Positions 17,090 to 24,921 of a stretch of DNA of 64,000 nucleotides are shown piece after piece (position 1 is the first letter of the stretch; each line of letters opens with the position of its first letter). Source of the stretch: Streptomyces glaucescens (GTDB taxonomy: Bacteria; Actinomycetota; Actinomycetes; Streptomycetales; Streptomycetaceae); the NCBI RefSeq assembly GCF_000761215.1, contig NZ_CP009438.1, positions 5,473,501 through 5,537,500 on the forward strand. Reading direction: 5' to 3'. The notes under the pieces are model-generated. The model saw only the letters and a program-made list of their open reading frames with translations. It was not told the origin of the DNA and did no database searches. The position numbers were made by a program, and so were the translations under genes.

Positions 17090-18240
17090 CCGGTGGCGCC
17101 GACGCCGACCTGCTGGCACGTGTGTTCCTCACCCGGGTCGTCGAGCCCGGCGACGAGATCGCCGGACGGTGGGTCCGGGACCTGGGCGCCGAGGAGGTGG
17201 CGCGGCGGCTGCGGGGGCCGGGCGGACCGCTGCCCGGGGTGAGCGGGCGGCGATGGGACGGGATGCGGGCCCGGGCGCTGCGGGCCGAGCCCGAGCGGGA
17301 CCTCGACGTCGCACGCGCGGCCGGAGTGCGGTTCCTCTCGCCGGGGGACGGCGAGTGGCCCCGGCAGCTCGACGATCTCGGGCACGCCCGGCCACTGGGC
17401 CTGTGGGTGCGCGGTCGGGCGAGCCTGCGCATGTGGGCCCTGCGGTCCGTCGCCGTCGTGGGAGCGCGGGCCTGCACCGAGTACGGGGCCCACATGGCCG
17501 CCGAACTCGCCGCGGGGCTCGCGGAGCGCGGCTGGGTGGTGGTCTCCGGTGGTGCCTACGGCGTCGACGGCGCCGCCCACCGGGGGGCCCTCGGCGCGGG
17601 CGGTGCCACCGTCGCCGTTCTGGCCTGCGGGGTCGACCGGCCCTATCCGCCCGGTCACACCGAGCTGATCACCAGGATCGCCGCACAGGGACTCGTGGTC
17701 GGCGAGCTGCCGCCCGGGGACCATCCGACCCCGAGCAGGTTCGTGCTGCGCAACCGGGTGATCGCCGCGCTCACCCGGGGCACCGTGGTCGTGGAGGCCG
17801 CCCACCGCAGCGGCTCGCTCGTCACCGCGCGGGCCGCCCAGCGGCTGGGCAGACACACCATGGGCGTGCCCGGGCCGGCGACCAGCGGCCTGTCGGCGGG
17901 GGTGCACGAGCTGCTGCGCGGAGAGGCGGTGCTGGTCACCGACGCCGCGGAGGTCGTGGAGCTGGTCGGCGGGATCGGTGAACTGGCACCGGACCGGCGC
18001 GGACCGGTGCTGCCCAGGGACCTGCTCGCCCCGGACGCCCGCCGGGTGCTGGACGCACTGCCCGGGCGGGGCGCGGCCCGGCCCGCGGACATCGCCGGCG
18101 GCGCCCAGACCACGGAGGACGACGCGGTCGCGAGACTGTACGAGCTTCGAGCACTTGGGTACGTCGAACGACACGGCGACGGCTGGAAGTTGACACGCCA
18201 GGCGATGATCTCCGTCCGACGCGATCGGGACCCCCGCTGA
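17086..18240 (+). CDS. dprA: DNA processing protein DprA
   Basis: 384-residue DprA/Smf protein that loads RecA on single-stranded DNA in transformation. The Rossmann fold is recognised by VVGARACTEYGAHMAAELA, GGAYGVDGAAHRGAL and SRFVLRNRVIAALTRGTVVVE, followed by SGSLVTARAAQRLGR. The C terminus is a winged-helix domain (RRVLDALPGRGAARPADIAG). Streptomyces is not known for natural competence, so the role here is uncertain. ATG overlaps the upstream TGA. Confidence 0.94.
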   Translation: MTGGADADLLARVFLTRVVEPGDEIAGRWVRDLGAEEVARRLRGPGGPLPGVSGRRWDGMRARALRAEPERDLDVARAAGVRFLSPGDGEWPRQLDDLGHARPLGLWVRGRASLRMWALRSVAVVGARACTEYGAHMAAELAAGLAERGWVVVSGGAYGVDGAAHRGALGAGGATVAVLACGVDRPYPPGHTELITRIAAQGLVVGELPPGDHPTPSRFVLRNRVIAALTRGTVVVEAAHRSGSLVTARAAQRLGRHTMGVPGPATSGLSAGVHELLRGEAVLVTDAAEVVELVGGIGELAPDRRGPVLPRDLLAPDARRVLDALPGRGAARPADIAGGAQTTEDDAVARLYELRALGYVERHGDGWKLTRQAMISVRRDRDPR

Positions 18241-18511
18241 CCCAGCGTGTTCGGCCGTCCGGGGGAACCCCTACAGCCCTGGGAAATCACGGAGTTGGAG
18301 GAATACGGCGGTCACGCACAGCGACCGCCGTGCCGCGGGAGGGCGCGCAGCGGAACGTATCTGCGCCCCCTTTCCACTCCGGTGTTCGCGCACCGCGACA
18401 GCTCAGTCACGCTACGCTCACGAGGATTCCGGCACAGACCCGGTGACTCCACACCGGAGCGACAGCTCACCCAGGTACCACCCTTCACGGCAGAACGGCA
18501 CAAGGCGACGA

Positions 18512-19354
18512 ATGCCCCAGCACACCTCCGGATCCGACCGGGCGGCGATCCCCTCCGCCGCCCGCGACGGTGGCGGCGTGCGGCCGCCCGCTCCCTCGAC
18601 GCTCGACGAGCTCTGGCGGTCGTACAAGGCCACGGGTGACGACCGGCTGCGCGAGCAGCTGATTCTGCACTACTCGCCGCTCGTCAAGTACGTGGCGGGA
18701 CGGGTGAGCGTGGGGCTGCCGCCCAATGTCGAGCAGGCCGATTTCGTGTCCTCCGGGGTCTTCGGGCTCATCGACGCGATCGAGAAGTTCGACATCGACC
18801 GGGAGATCAAGTTCGAGACCTACGCCATCACCCGGATCCGCGGCGCGATGATCGACGAACTGCGCGCCCTGGACTGGATCCCGCGGTCCGTGCGGCAGAA
18901 GGCGCGCAATGTGGAGCGGGCCTACGCCACCCTGGAGGCGCGGTTGCGGCGCACCCCGAGCGAGGTCGAGGTGGCCGCCGAACTGGGCATGGCCGTCGAC
19001 GAACTGCACGCCGTGTTCAGCCAGTTGTCCCTGGCCAACGTGGTGGCCCTGGAGGAGCTGCTGCACGTCGGGAGCGAGGGCGGGGACGGGCTCAGCTTCA
19101 TGGACACGCTGGAGGACACCGCCGCGGACAACCCCGTCGAGGTGGCCGAGGACCGGGAGCTGCGGAGGTTCCTGGCGCGGGCGATCAACACGCTGCCGGA
19201 GCGCGAGAAGACCGTCGTCACGCTCTACTACTACGAGGGGCTGACGCTCGCCGAGATCGGGAACGTGCTGGGGGTGACCGAGAGCCGGGTCAGCCAGATC
19301 CACACCAAGTCCGTGCTCCAGCTGCGGGCGAAGCTGGCCGGTTTCGGGCGATGA
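18512..19354 (+). CDS. whiG: Sporulation sigma factor WhiG
   Basis: 280-residue RNA polymerase sigma factor of the FliA/SigD group, which commits aerial hyphae to sporulation. Region 2 (LILHYSPLVKYVAGRVSVGL, FEKFDIDREIKFETYAITRI-type core), region 3 and region 4 (LPEREKTVVTLYYYEGLTLA, VLGVTESRVSQIHTKSVLQL) are nearly identical to the known S. coelicolor protein as I remember it. ATG 18512 gives the established 280 residues; the frame is open to 18443. The 271-base upstream gap holds its promoter, which I could not assign. Confidence 0.97.
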   Translation: MPQHTSGSDRAAIPSAARDGGGVRPPAPSTLDELWRSYKATGDDRLREQLILHYSPLVKYVAGRVSVGLPPNVEQADFVSSGVFGLIDAIEKFDIDREIKFETYAITRIRGAMIDELRALDWIPRSVRQKARNVERAYATLEARLRRTPSEVEVAAELGMAVDELHAVFSQLSLANVVALEELLHVGSEGGDGLSFMDTLEDTAADNPVEVAEDRELRRFLARAINTLPEREKTVVTLYYYEGLTLAEIGNVLGVTESRVSQIHTKSVLQLRAKLAGFGR

Positions 19355-19411
19355 GCCGGCGGTGACGCCGGGTCACTCCCGTCCGGGGTGGCCGATCCGT
19401 AAAGTGAGGGT

Positions 19412-19993
19412 GTGCCAAGGATTCGAGCGGCCTCCGTGGCCGAGCACCGGTCGATGCAGCGAGCCGCCCTGCTGGACGCGGCGCGGTCCCTGTTGTCCGA
19501 GGGCGGGACGGAGGCGCTGACCTTCCCGGCCCTCGCCGAGCGGACGGGGCTGGCGCGCTCCTCCGTCTACGAGTACTTCCGGTCGCGGGCCGCGGTGGTC
19601 GAGGAGCTGTGCGAGGTCGACTTCCCCGTGTGGGCGGCGGAGGTCGAGGCGGCGATGGCCGCCGCACAGGGGCCGGAGGCCAGGGTCGAGGCGTATGTGC
19701 GGCGGCAGCTCACGCTGGTCGGGGACCGGCGGCACCGGGCCGTGGTGGCCATCTCGGCCAGTGAGCTGGACGCCGGGGCGCGGGAGAAGATCCGGGCCGC
19801 GCACGGGGCGCTCGTCGCCATGATCGTGGACGTGCTGGGCGAGCTGGGGCACACGGAGCCCCGGCTGGCGGCGATGATGCTGCAAGGGGTCGTGGACGCG
19901 GCCGTGCGCCGGATCGAGCTGGGGGCGGAGGCGCCGGAGGTCGTCGCGGACGCGGCGGTGCGGATGGCTCTGCGGGGCGTGCTGGGCGGCTGA
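19412..19993 (+). CDS. TetR/AcrR family transcriptional regulator
   Basis: 193-residue regulator. The N-terminal helix-turn-helix is clear: LLDAARSLLSEGGTEALTFP, then LAERTGLARSSVYEYF. The C-terminal ligand domain is Ala/Val-rich with no recognisable ligand. The GTG at 19412 has only GAGGG abutting it; a TAAAGT -10-like element at 19400-19405 ends 6 bases upstream, so translation may be leaderless. It is not adjacent to an obvious target gene; whiG upstream and the M23 peptidase downstream are candidates but unsupported. Confidence 0.9.
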   Translation: MPRIRAASVAEHRSMQRAALLDAARSLLSEGGTEALTFPALAERTGLARSSVYEYFRSRAAVVEELCEVDFPVWAAEVEAAMAAAQGPEARVEAYVRRQLTLVGDRRHRAVVAISASELDAGAREKIRAAHGALVAMIVDVLGELGHTEPRLAAMMLQGVVDAAVRRIELGAEAPEVVADAAVRMALRGVLGG

Positions 19994-20210
19994 CGCCGCG
20001 ACGCCCCTCGGGCCGGGGCCGGGGCCGGGGCCGGCCGCGGCCGGGCCCCGCGGCGCCCAGCGCCGGACCGACCAGGGACGCGTCCGTCCGGCGTCTCCGG
20101 TGCGTGCCGTGCCTCCGGGGCGGCCGGGACGTGCACGGTGTCCCCCTGGCCCACCCGTGGCCGCCCCGCGCGGCAACGCGGGCCCACGGTGGTCGAGTGG
20201 GCTGAATGAG

Positions 20211-20258
20211 GGCGTCCGGCTCGGTGTGAGGGCGCCGTGGGCAGTCGGGGGTGTGGCC
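20211..20258. repeat. Intergenic direct repeat, copy 1
   Basis: 48-base element beginning GGCGTCCGGCTCGGTGTGAG, matching copy 2 at 46 of 48 positions. A weaker similarity continues for about 40 bases beyond (gtcggtgcgcgcc against gtcggcgcgcacc). On the minus strand the element reads as an Arg/Pro/Ser-rich frame, but I do not regard it as coding. Confidence 0.8.
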
Positions 20259-20372
20259 CGCCGTAGGCATGCCCGTGAGTCGGTGCGCGCCGCTGCGGCT
20301 GTCGGGCGAGCTGAGTGGGGGACCGGAGACTCGGCGTGACGGGGCTCCCGTGCACCTCCCTGGCCGCACGAC

Positions 20373-20420
20373 GGCGTCCGGCTCGGTGTGAGGGTGCCGT
20401 GGGCAGGCGGGGGTGTGGCC
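20373..20420. repeat. Intergenic direct repeat, copy 2
   Basis: Second copy, 162 bases downstream in the same orientation, differing at two positions (C to T and T to G). The pair could be a local duplication or two members of a dispersed Streptomyces intergenic family. Confidence 0.8.
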
Positions 20421-20502
20421 TGGCGGCAGGGGGGCTGCGGGTCGGCGCGCACCGCAGCGGTGGACGGTCCCGCCCCGGGCGGTACGCGGCGGGGCCGAGG
20501 GC

Positions 20503-21105
20503 TCAGGGAGGCGGGGTGCCGAGGACCGGCAGCAGGACGGAAGGGCCCGCGTTCAGCAGCCACGGGGGCAGCAGCGACAGGGGGTCCAGATAGGTCCCGT
20601 CCCTGCGCAGGCCCCAGTGGACGCAGGTGACCGGGCAGTGGGAGCCCGTCGGTTCCACCGTGCCCAGCACCTCGCCGGCCGCCACCTCGTCCCCCGTGCG
20701 CACGGACGCAAAAACCGGCTCGTACGTCGTGCGGAGCGGCGGCTCGCCGGTGCCCGGCAGGTCGACGGAGACCACGCCCCTGCCCGCCACGCGGCCCGCG
20801 AACGTCACCCGGCCGGCCGCCACCGCGAGGACCGGCGCGGACGGCCGGGCCGCGAGGTCCACGCCGCGGTGCCCCCGGGCGTACGGGGTGGGCGGCGGGT
20901 CCCAGGCGCGGAGGACCGCCGGACGGCCGGCGAGCGGCCAGGACCGGCCGGCCGAGGGGACGGGCGCCGCCGAGGGCGCCACCGAAGGCGCAGGCGGGGG
21001 CGCCGCAGGCGGGGCGCCGTCCGCGTGGCGCGCCGACGGGCCCGCCGTCAGCAGGAGCCCCAGCGGGACCGCCCACACCAGGTGCGCGTATCGCTTCGTT
21101 CGCAT
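20503..21105 (-). CDS. Secreted M23 family metallopeptidase
   Basis: 200-residue exported protein. A signal peptide (MRTKRYAHLVWAVPLGLLLT, cleavage probably near residue 30) precedes a Pro/Ala linker and an M23/LytM domain. Zinc-site motifs are GHRGVDLAA (HxxxD) and the C-terminal HWGL (HxG-type). Family members cut peptidoglycan cross-links or act as activators of amidases. Shorter than many M23 proteins, with no LysM or SH3 domain. ATG 21105 chosen because it begins the signal peptide; the frame is open upstream. Divergent from rpsB. Confidence 0.88.
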   Translation of the reverse strand: MRTKRYAHLVWAVPLGLLLTAGPSARHADGAPPAAPPPAPSVAPSAAPVPSAGRSWPLAGRPAVLRAWDPPPTPYARGHRGVDLAARPSAPVLAVAAGRVTFAGRVAGRGVVSVDLPGTGEPPLRTTYEPVFASVRTGDEVAAGEVLGTVEPTGSHCPVTCVHWGLRRDGTYLDPLSLLPPWLLNAGPSVLLPVLGTPPP

Positions 21106-21203
21106 GCCCCGAACCGTCCCGCAGACCCGCCGGCCACGGCCCGGGCCTGTGGACCAGTCCCCGGTTGTGGACAGCGGCGTCACCCGGGGCTCCGGCCGTC
21201 CCG

Positions 21204-21389
21204 TACACTTCTGATGGCGATCCGGGTCACCGGGTCGACTTCGCACGCCCCGACACCGGGTGCCGGCACCGTCCGGGACCTCGGAGTCAGCGCCCCTCGG
21301 TCCTTCGTGGCAACGGCGCGCTGCGGGCGTCAGGCGCGGGAGCCGTCCGGCATCCGCGGCACAACCGGGAAATTCAAGGAGAAACGGCC
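21204..21389 (+). promoter_or_regulatory. rpsB promoter element and long 5' leader
   Basis: TACACT at 21204-21209 is a good -10 candidate, placing the transcription start near 21216 and leaving a leader of about 175 bases before rpsB. Long leaders of this kind upstream of rpsB serve in other bacteria for autoregulation by S2. The leader ends with AAGGAG at 21376-21381. No -35 could be fixed. Confidence 0.4.
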
Positions 21390-22262
21390 ATGGCCGTCGT
21401 CACGATGCGGGAGCTGCTGGAGAGCGGCGTCCACTTCGGTCACCAGACCCGTCGCTGGAACCCGAAGATGAAGCGCTTCATCTTCACCGAGCGCAACGGC
21501 ATCTACATCATCGACCTGCTCCAGTCGCTGTCGTACATCGACCGCGCCTACGAGTTCGTCAAGGAGACCGTCGCCCACGGCGGCACGGTCATGTTCGTCG
21601 GCACGAAGAAGCAGGCGCAGGAGGCCATCGCCGAGCAGGCCACCCGCGTCGGCATGCCTTACGTCAACCAGCGCTGGCTGGGCGGCATGCTCACCAACTT
21701 CTCGACCGTCTACAAGCGTCTGCAGCGCCTGAAGGAGCTGGAGCAGATCGACTTCGAGGACGTCGCGTCCTCCGGTCTGACCAAGAAGGAGCTGCTGGTC
21801 CTCTCCCGCGAGAAGGCCAAGCTGGAGAAGACCCTCGGCGGTATCCGCGAGATGCAGAAGGTGCCCAGCGCCGTCTGGATCGTGGACACCAAGAAGGAGC
21901 ACATCGCCGTTGGTGAGGCCCGGAAGCTGAACATTCCGGTCGTCGCGATCCTCGACACCAACTGCGACCCCGACGAGGTCGACTACAAGATCCCGGGCAA
22001 CGACGACGCGATCCGCTCCGTCACCCTGCTCACCCGTGTGATCGCCGACGCCGTCGCCGAGGGCCTCATCGCCCGTTCCGGCGTCGCCACCGGTGAGAAG
22101 GGCGAGAAGGCCGCGGGCGAGCCGCTCGCCGAGTGGGAGCGCGACCTGCTCGAGGGCGAGAAGAAGGCGGAGACCGAGGACGCCGCTCCGGCCGCCGCCG
22201 AGGCCCCGGCCTCCGAGGCCCCGGCCGCCGAGGCCCCGGCCGCCGAGGGCGAGCAGGCCTGA
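21390..22262 (+). CDS. rpsB: 30S ribosomal protein S2
   Basis: 290-residue S2. The core is unmistakable: VTMRELLESGVHFGHQTRRW, MKRFIFTERNGIYIIDL, QRWLGGMLTNFSTV and PSAVWIVDTKKEHIAV. The C-terminal ~50 residues are an Ala/Pro/Glu-rich tail with repeats of the EAPA type, an actinobacterial extension of variable length. ATG 21390 follows AAGGAG. It heads the rpsB-tsf-pyrH-frr-cdsA order common in bacteria. Confidence 0.97.
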   Translation: MAVVTMRELLESGVHFGHQTRRWNPKMKRFIFTERNGIYIIDLLQSLSYIDRAYEFVKETVAHGGTVMFVGTKKQAQEAIAEQATRVGMPYVNQRWLGGMLTNFSTVYKRLQRLKELEQIDFEDVASSGLTKKELLVLSREKAKLEKTLGGIREMQKVPSAVWIVDTKKEHIAVGEARKLNIPVVAILDTNCDPDEVDYKIPGNDDAIRSVTLLTRVIADAVAEGLIARSGVATGEKGEKAAGEPLAEWERDLLEGEKKAETEDAAPAAAEAPASEAPAAEAPAAEGEQA

Positions 22263-22281
22263 CCGTCAGCGTCAGCCGTTG

Positions 22282-22335
22282 ACGGCGGGAGCGGTACTGC
22301 GGGCGCCTGGGCGCCACCGGGTCCGCTCCCGCCGT
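22282..22335 (+). terminator. Hairpin between rpsB and tsf (attenuator-type)
   Basis: A perfect 13-base-pair stem (ACGGCGGGAGCGG at 22282-22294 with 22323-22335) encloses a second small GGCGCC hairpin (22302-22315). It begins 19 bases after the rpsB stop. Placement resembles the partial terminator between rpsB and tsf of other bacteria, which lowers tsf expression relative to rpsB; partial readthrough is inferred. Confidence 0.7.
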
Positions 22336-22431
22336 TCACCCGTAGGTCGGCGCGGCGTGCGCGATCGTCACCCGCATCGCGCACCGTGCTGATCTCCGAT
22401 CCTCCAGACTTCGAGAAAGATTCACAGACTC

Positions 22432-23268
22432 ATGGCGAACTACACCGCCGCCGACGTCAAGAAGCTCCGTGAGCTCACGGGCGCCGGCATGATGGACTGC
22501 AAGAAGGCGCTGGACGAGGCCGAGGGCAACGTCGAGAAGGCCGTCGAGGCGCTGCGCATCAAGGGCCAGAAGGGCGTCGCCAAGCGCGAGGGCCGCTCCG
22601 CCGAGAACGGCGCCGTGGTCTCGATCATCGCCGACGACAACGCCTCCGGTGTCCTCGTCGAGCTGAAGTGCGAGACGGACTTCGTCGCCAAGGGCGAGAA
22701 GTTCCAGGCCGTGGCCCAGGCCATCGCCGAGCACGTCGCCAAGACGAAGCCGGCCGACCTGGAGACCCTGCTCGCCTCCGAGATCGAGGCCGGCAAGACC
22801 GTCCAGGCCTTCGTGGACGAGGCCAACGCGAACCTCGGCGAGAAGATCGTCCTGGACCGCTTCGCGCAGTTCGCCGACGGCTTCGTGCTCGCCTACATGC
22901 ACCGCACGATGCCCGACCTGCCCCCGCAGATCGGTGTCCTCGTCGAGCTCGACAAGCCGAACGCCGAGGTCGCCAAGGGCGTCGCCCAGCACATCGCCGC
23001 CTTCGCGCCGAAGTACCTCTCCAAGGAGGACGTCCCGGCCGAGGTCGTCGAGTCCGAGCGCCGCATCGCCGAGGAGACCACCCGCGCCGAGGGCAAGCCC
23101 GAGGCCGCGATCGCCAAGATCGTCGAGGGTCGCCTCAACGGCTTCTTCAAGGACGCGACGCTGCTCGGCCAGCCGTACGCGCTCGACAACAAGAAGTCCG
23201 TCCAGAAGGTTCTGGACGAGGCCGGTGTCACCCTGAAGCGCTTCGCGCGCATCAAGGTCGGCATCTGA
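22432..23268 (+). CDS. tsf: Elongation factor Ts
   Basis: 278-residue guanine-nucleotide exchange factor for EF-Tu. The N-terminal signature is clear (YTAADVKKLRELTGAGMMDC, then KKALDEAEGNVEKAVE), followed by the two-part core (VLVELKCETDFVAKGEKF) and the C-terminal QPYALDNKKSVQKVL. The length is typical of actinobacterial EF-Ts. The Shine-Dalgarno is weak (GAGAAAG). Downstream of a likely attenuator hairpin. Confidence 0.97.
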   Translation: MANYTAADVKKLRELTGAGMMDCKKALDEAEGNVEKAVEALRIKGQKGVAKREGRSAENGAVVSIIADDNASGVLVELKCETDFVAKGEKFQAVAQAIAEHVAKTKPADLETLLASEIEAGKTVQAFVDEANANLGEKIVLDRFAQFADGFVLAYMHRTMPDLPPQIGVLVELDKPNAEVAKGVAQHIAAFAPKYLSKEDVPAEVVESERRIAEETTRAEGKPEAAIAKIVEGRLNGFFKDATLLGQPYALDNKKSVQKVLDEAGVTLKRFARIKVGI

Positions 23269-23367
23269 GTCCGTACCGCGACGGGTACTCGGTCCCGATA
23301 GGGTCGAGTGCGATCGTTCGCGTACGCCGCCACGCACACGCGCGTGGCGGGCGACAGCAGATCTGAC

Positions 23368-23426
23368 GAGGAGGCCATTGCCGCGCATGGGATGCGAACG
23401 ACACCCCACCGGCAATGGCCTTCTTC
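23368..23426 (+). terminator. Inverted repeat between tsf and pyrH
   Basis: A 16-base-pair arm (23368-23383) pairs with 23410-23426 around a 26-base loop; two G-U pairs fall at the base of the stem. It lies 99 bases past the tsf stop and 35 bases before pyrH. Likely a terminator of the rpsB-tsf unit, or an attenuator setting pyrH expression; the large loop is unusual for a simple terminator. Confidence 0.65.
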
Positions 23427-23460
23427 GTATGTGCAACACGTGAAAGAGGCGGGATCCCCC

Positions 23461-24219
23461 ATGACGACCAAGGCCCAGAAGAGCGACGACGGCAAAGTGC
23501 CCGGCCGGTTTCTGCTGAAGCTGTCCGGAGAGGCCTTCTCCGGTGGCGGGGGCCTGGGCGTCGACCCCGACGTGGTGCACAAGATCGCCCGCGAGATCGC
23601 GTCCGTCGTCCGTGACGGCGCGCAGATCGCCGTCGTCATCGGCGGCGGCAACTTCTTCCGCGGCGCCGAACTCCAGCAGCGCGGCATGGACCGCGCCCGC
23701 TCCGACTACATGGGCATGCTCGGCACCGTGATGAACTGCCTCGCCCTCCAGGACTTCCTGGAGAAGGAGGGCATCGACAGCCGGGTCCAGACCGCCATCA
23801 CCATGGGCCAGGTCGCCGAGCCGTACATTCCGCTGCGCGCCGTGCGCCACCTGGAGAAGGGCCGCGTGGTCATCTTCGGCGCCGGTATGGGCATGCCGTA
23901 CTTCTCCACCGACACCACCGCCGCCCAGCGCGCCCTGGAGATCGACGCCGAGGCGCTGCTGATGGGCAAGAACGGAGTGGACGGGGTCTACGACTCCGAC
24001 CCGAAGACCAACCCGGACGCCGTGAAGTTCGACGCGCTCGGCTACGGCGAGGTCATCACGCGCGATCTGAAGGTCGCCGACGCCACGGCCATCACGCTCT
24101 GCCGTGACAACCGGCTGCCGATCCTCGTCTTCGAGCTTCTGGCCGAGGGCAATATCGCCCGGGCCGTCAAGGGTGAGAAGATCGGCACGCTGGTGGGTGA
24201 CCAGGGCAGCCGGAACTGA
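23461..24219 (+). CDS. pyrH: UMP kinase
   Basis: 252-residue bacterial UMP kinase (amino-acid-kinase fold) that phosphorylates UMP to UDP in pyrimidine synthesis. Motifs are LLKLSGEAFSGGGGLGVDPD at the nucleotide site, VVIGGGNFFRGAELQQRGMD, DYMGMLGTVMNCLALQDFLE and the effector region TTAAQRALEIDAEALLMGKN. ATG 23461 is used because homology begins there; GAGGCGGGA is upstream. The frame is open from 23308. Confidence 0.96.
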   Translation: MTTKAQKSDDGKVPGRFLLKLSGEAFSGGGGLGVDPDVVHKIAREIASVVRDGAQIAVVIGGGNFFRGAELQQRGMDRARSDYMGMLGTVMNCLALQDFLEKEGIDSRVQTAITMGQVAEPYIPLRAVRHLEKGRVVIFGAGMGMPYFSTDTTAAQRALEIDAEALLMGKNGVDGVYDSDPKTNPDAVKFDALGYGEVITRDLKVADATAITLCRDNRLPILVFELLAEGNIARAVKGEKIGTLVGDQGSRN

Positions 24220-24363
24220 CCGGTTGAACCGCGGAGCCCGGCCGGGGGATGGACAATGTCTCACCGGTCGGGAACCGTGCAGGAACAAGACGCGACGCAG
24301 CCGGCCGCCGACCACAACACGTCGACCGCAGCCGGGCCTACTCAAGACACGCAGGAGCAAGTG

Positions 24364-24921
24364 GTGATCGAAGAGACCCTCCTCGAGGCCGAGGAGAAGA
24401 TGGAGAAGGCCGTCGTGGTCGCCAAGGAGGACTTCGCCGCGATCCGCACCGGCCGTGCGCACCCGGCGATGTTCAACAAGATCGTGGCCGACTACTACGG
24501 CGCGCCGACGCCGATCAACCAGCTGGCCTCGTTCTCCGTGCCGGAGCCGCGCATGGCCGTCGTGACCCCGTTCGACAAGAGCGCGCTGCGCAACATCGAG
24601 CAGGCGATCCGCGACTCCGACCTGGGCGTCAACCCGAGCAACGACGGCAACATCATCCGAGTGGTGTTCCCGGAGCTGACCGAGGAGCGCCGCCGCGAGT
24701 ACATCAAGGTCGCCAAGGGCAAGGGCGAGGACGCGAAGATCTCGATCCGCTCGGTGCGCCGCAAGGCCAAGGACGCCATCGACAAGCTGATCAAGGACGG
24801 CGAGATCGGCGAGGACGAGGGCCGCCGTGCGGAGAAGGAGCTCGACGACACCACCGCGAAGTACGTCGCCCAGGTGGACGAGCTCCTGAAGCACAAGGAA
24901 GCCGAACTGCTCGAGGTCTGA
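24364..24921 (+). CDS. frr: Ribosome recycling factor
   Basis: 185-residue RRF, which with EF-G splits the post-termination ribosome. Recognisable sequence: IEETLLEAEEKMEKAVVVAK, FAAIRTGRAHPAMFNKI, then SNDGNIIRVVFPELTEERRR and VRRKAKDAIDKLIKDGEIGE. The GTG at 24364 gives the exact family length and has AGGAG at 24353-24357; an in-frame ATG at 24256 would add a 36-residue unconserved leader. The stop overlaps the ATG of cdsA (TGATG). Confidence 0.96.
   Translation: MIEETLLEAEEKMEKAVVVAKEDFAAIRTGRAHPAMFNKIVADYYGAPTPINQLASFSVPEPRMAVVTPFDKSALRNIEQAIRDSDLGVNPSNDGNIIRVVFPELTEERRREYIKVAKGKGEDAKISIRSVRRKAKDAIDKLIKDGEIGEDEGRRAEKELDDTTAKYVAQVDELLKHKEAELLEV

Larger units (their letters stand above)
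19994..20502. other. 509-base intergenic region with GC repeats
   Basis: Separates convergent tetR and the M23 peptidase gene. It starts with a tandem GGGGCC-type tract (about 20010-20034) that can fold with CGGCCGGGCCCCG just downstream and may end tetR transcription. The remainder includes a duplicated 48-base element (listed separately). Frames crossing it on both strands lack plausible protein families. Confidence 0.55.

Noticed and set aside
16194..18240. Competence locus (YifB-like plus DprA) as evidence for natural transformation
   Set aside because: Both genes are widespread in non-competent bacteria and no uptake genes are present in the window.
19373..21208. Minus-strand 611-codon frame spanning tetR and the M23 gene
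   Set aside because: Overlaps two well-supported genes; composition is Arg/Pro/Gly/Ala-rich and its repeats simply reflect the duplicated 48-base DNA element.
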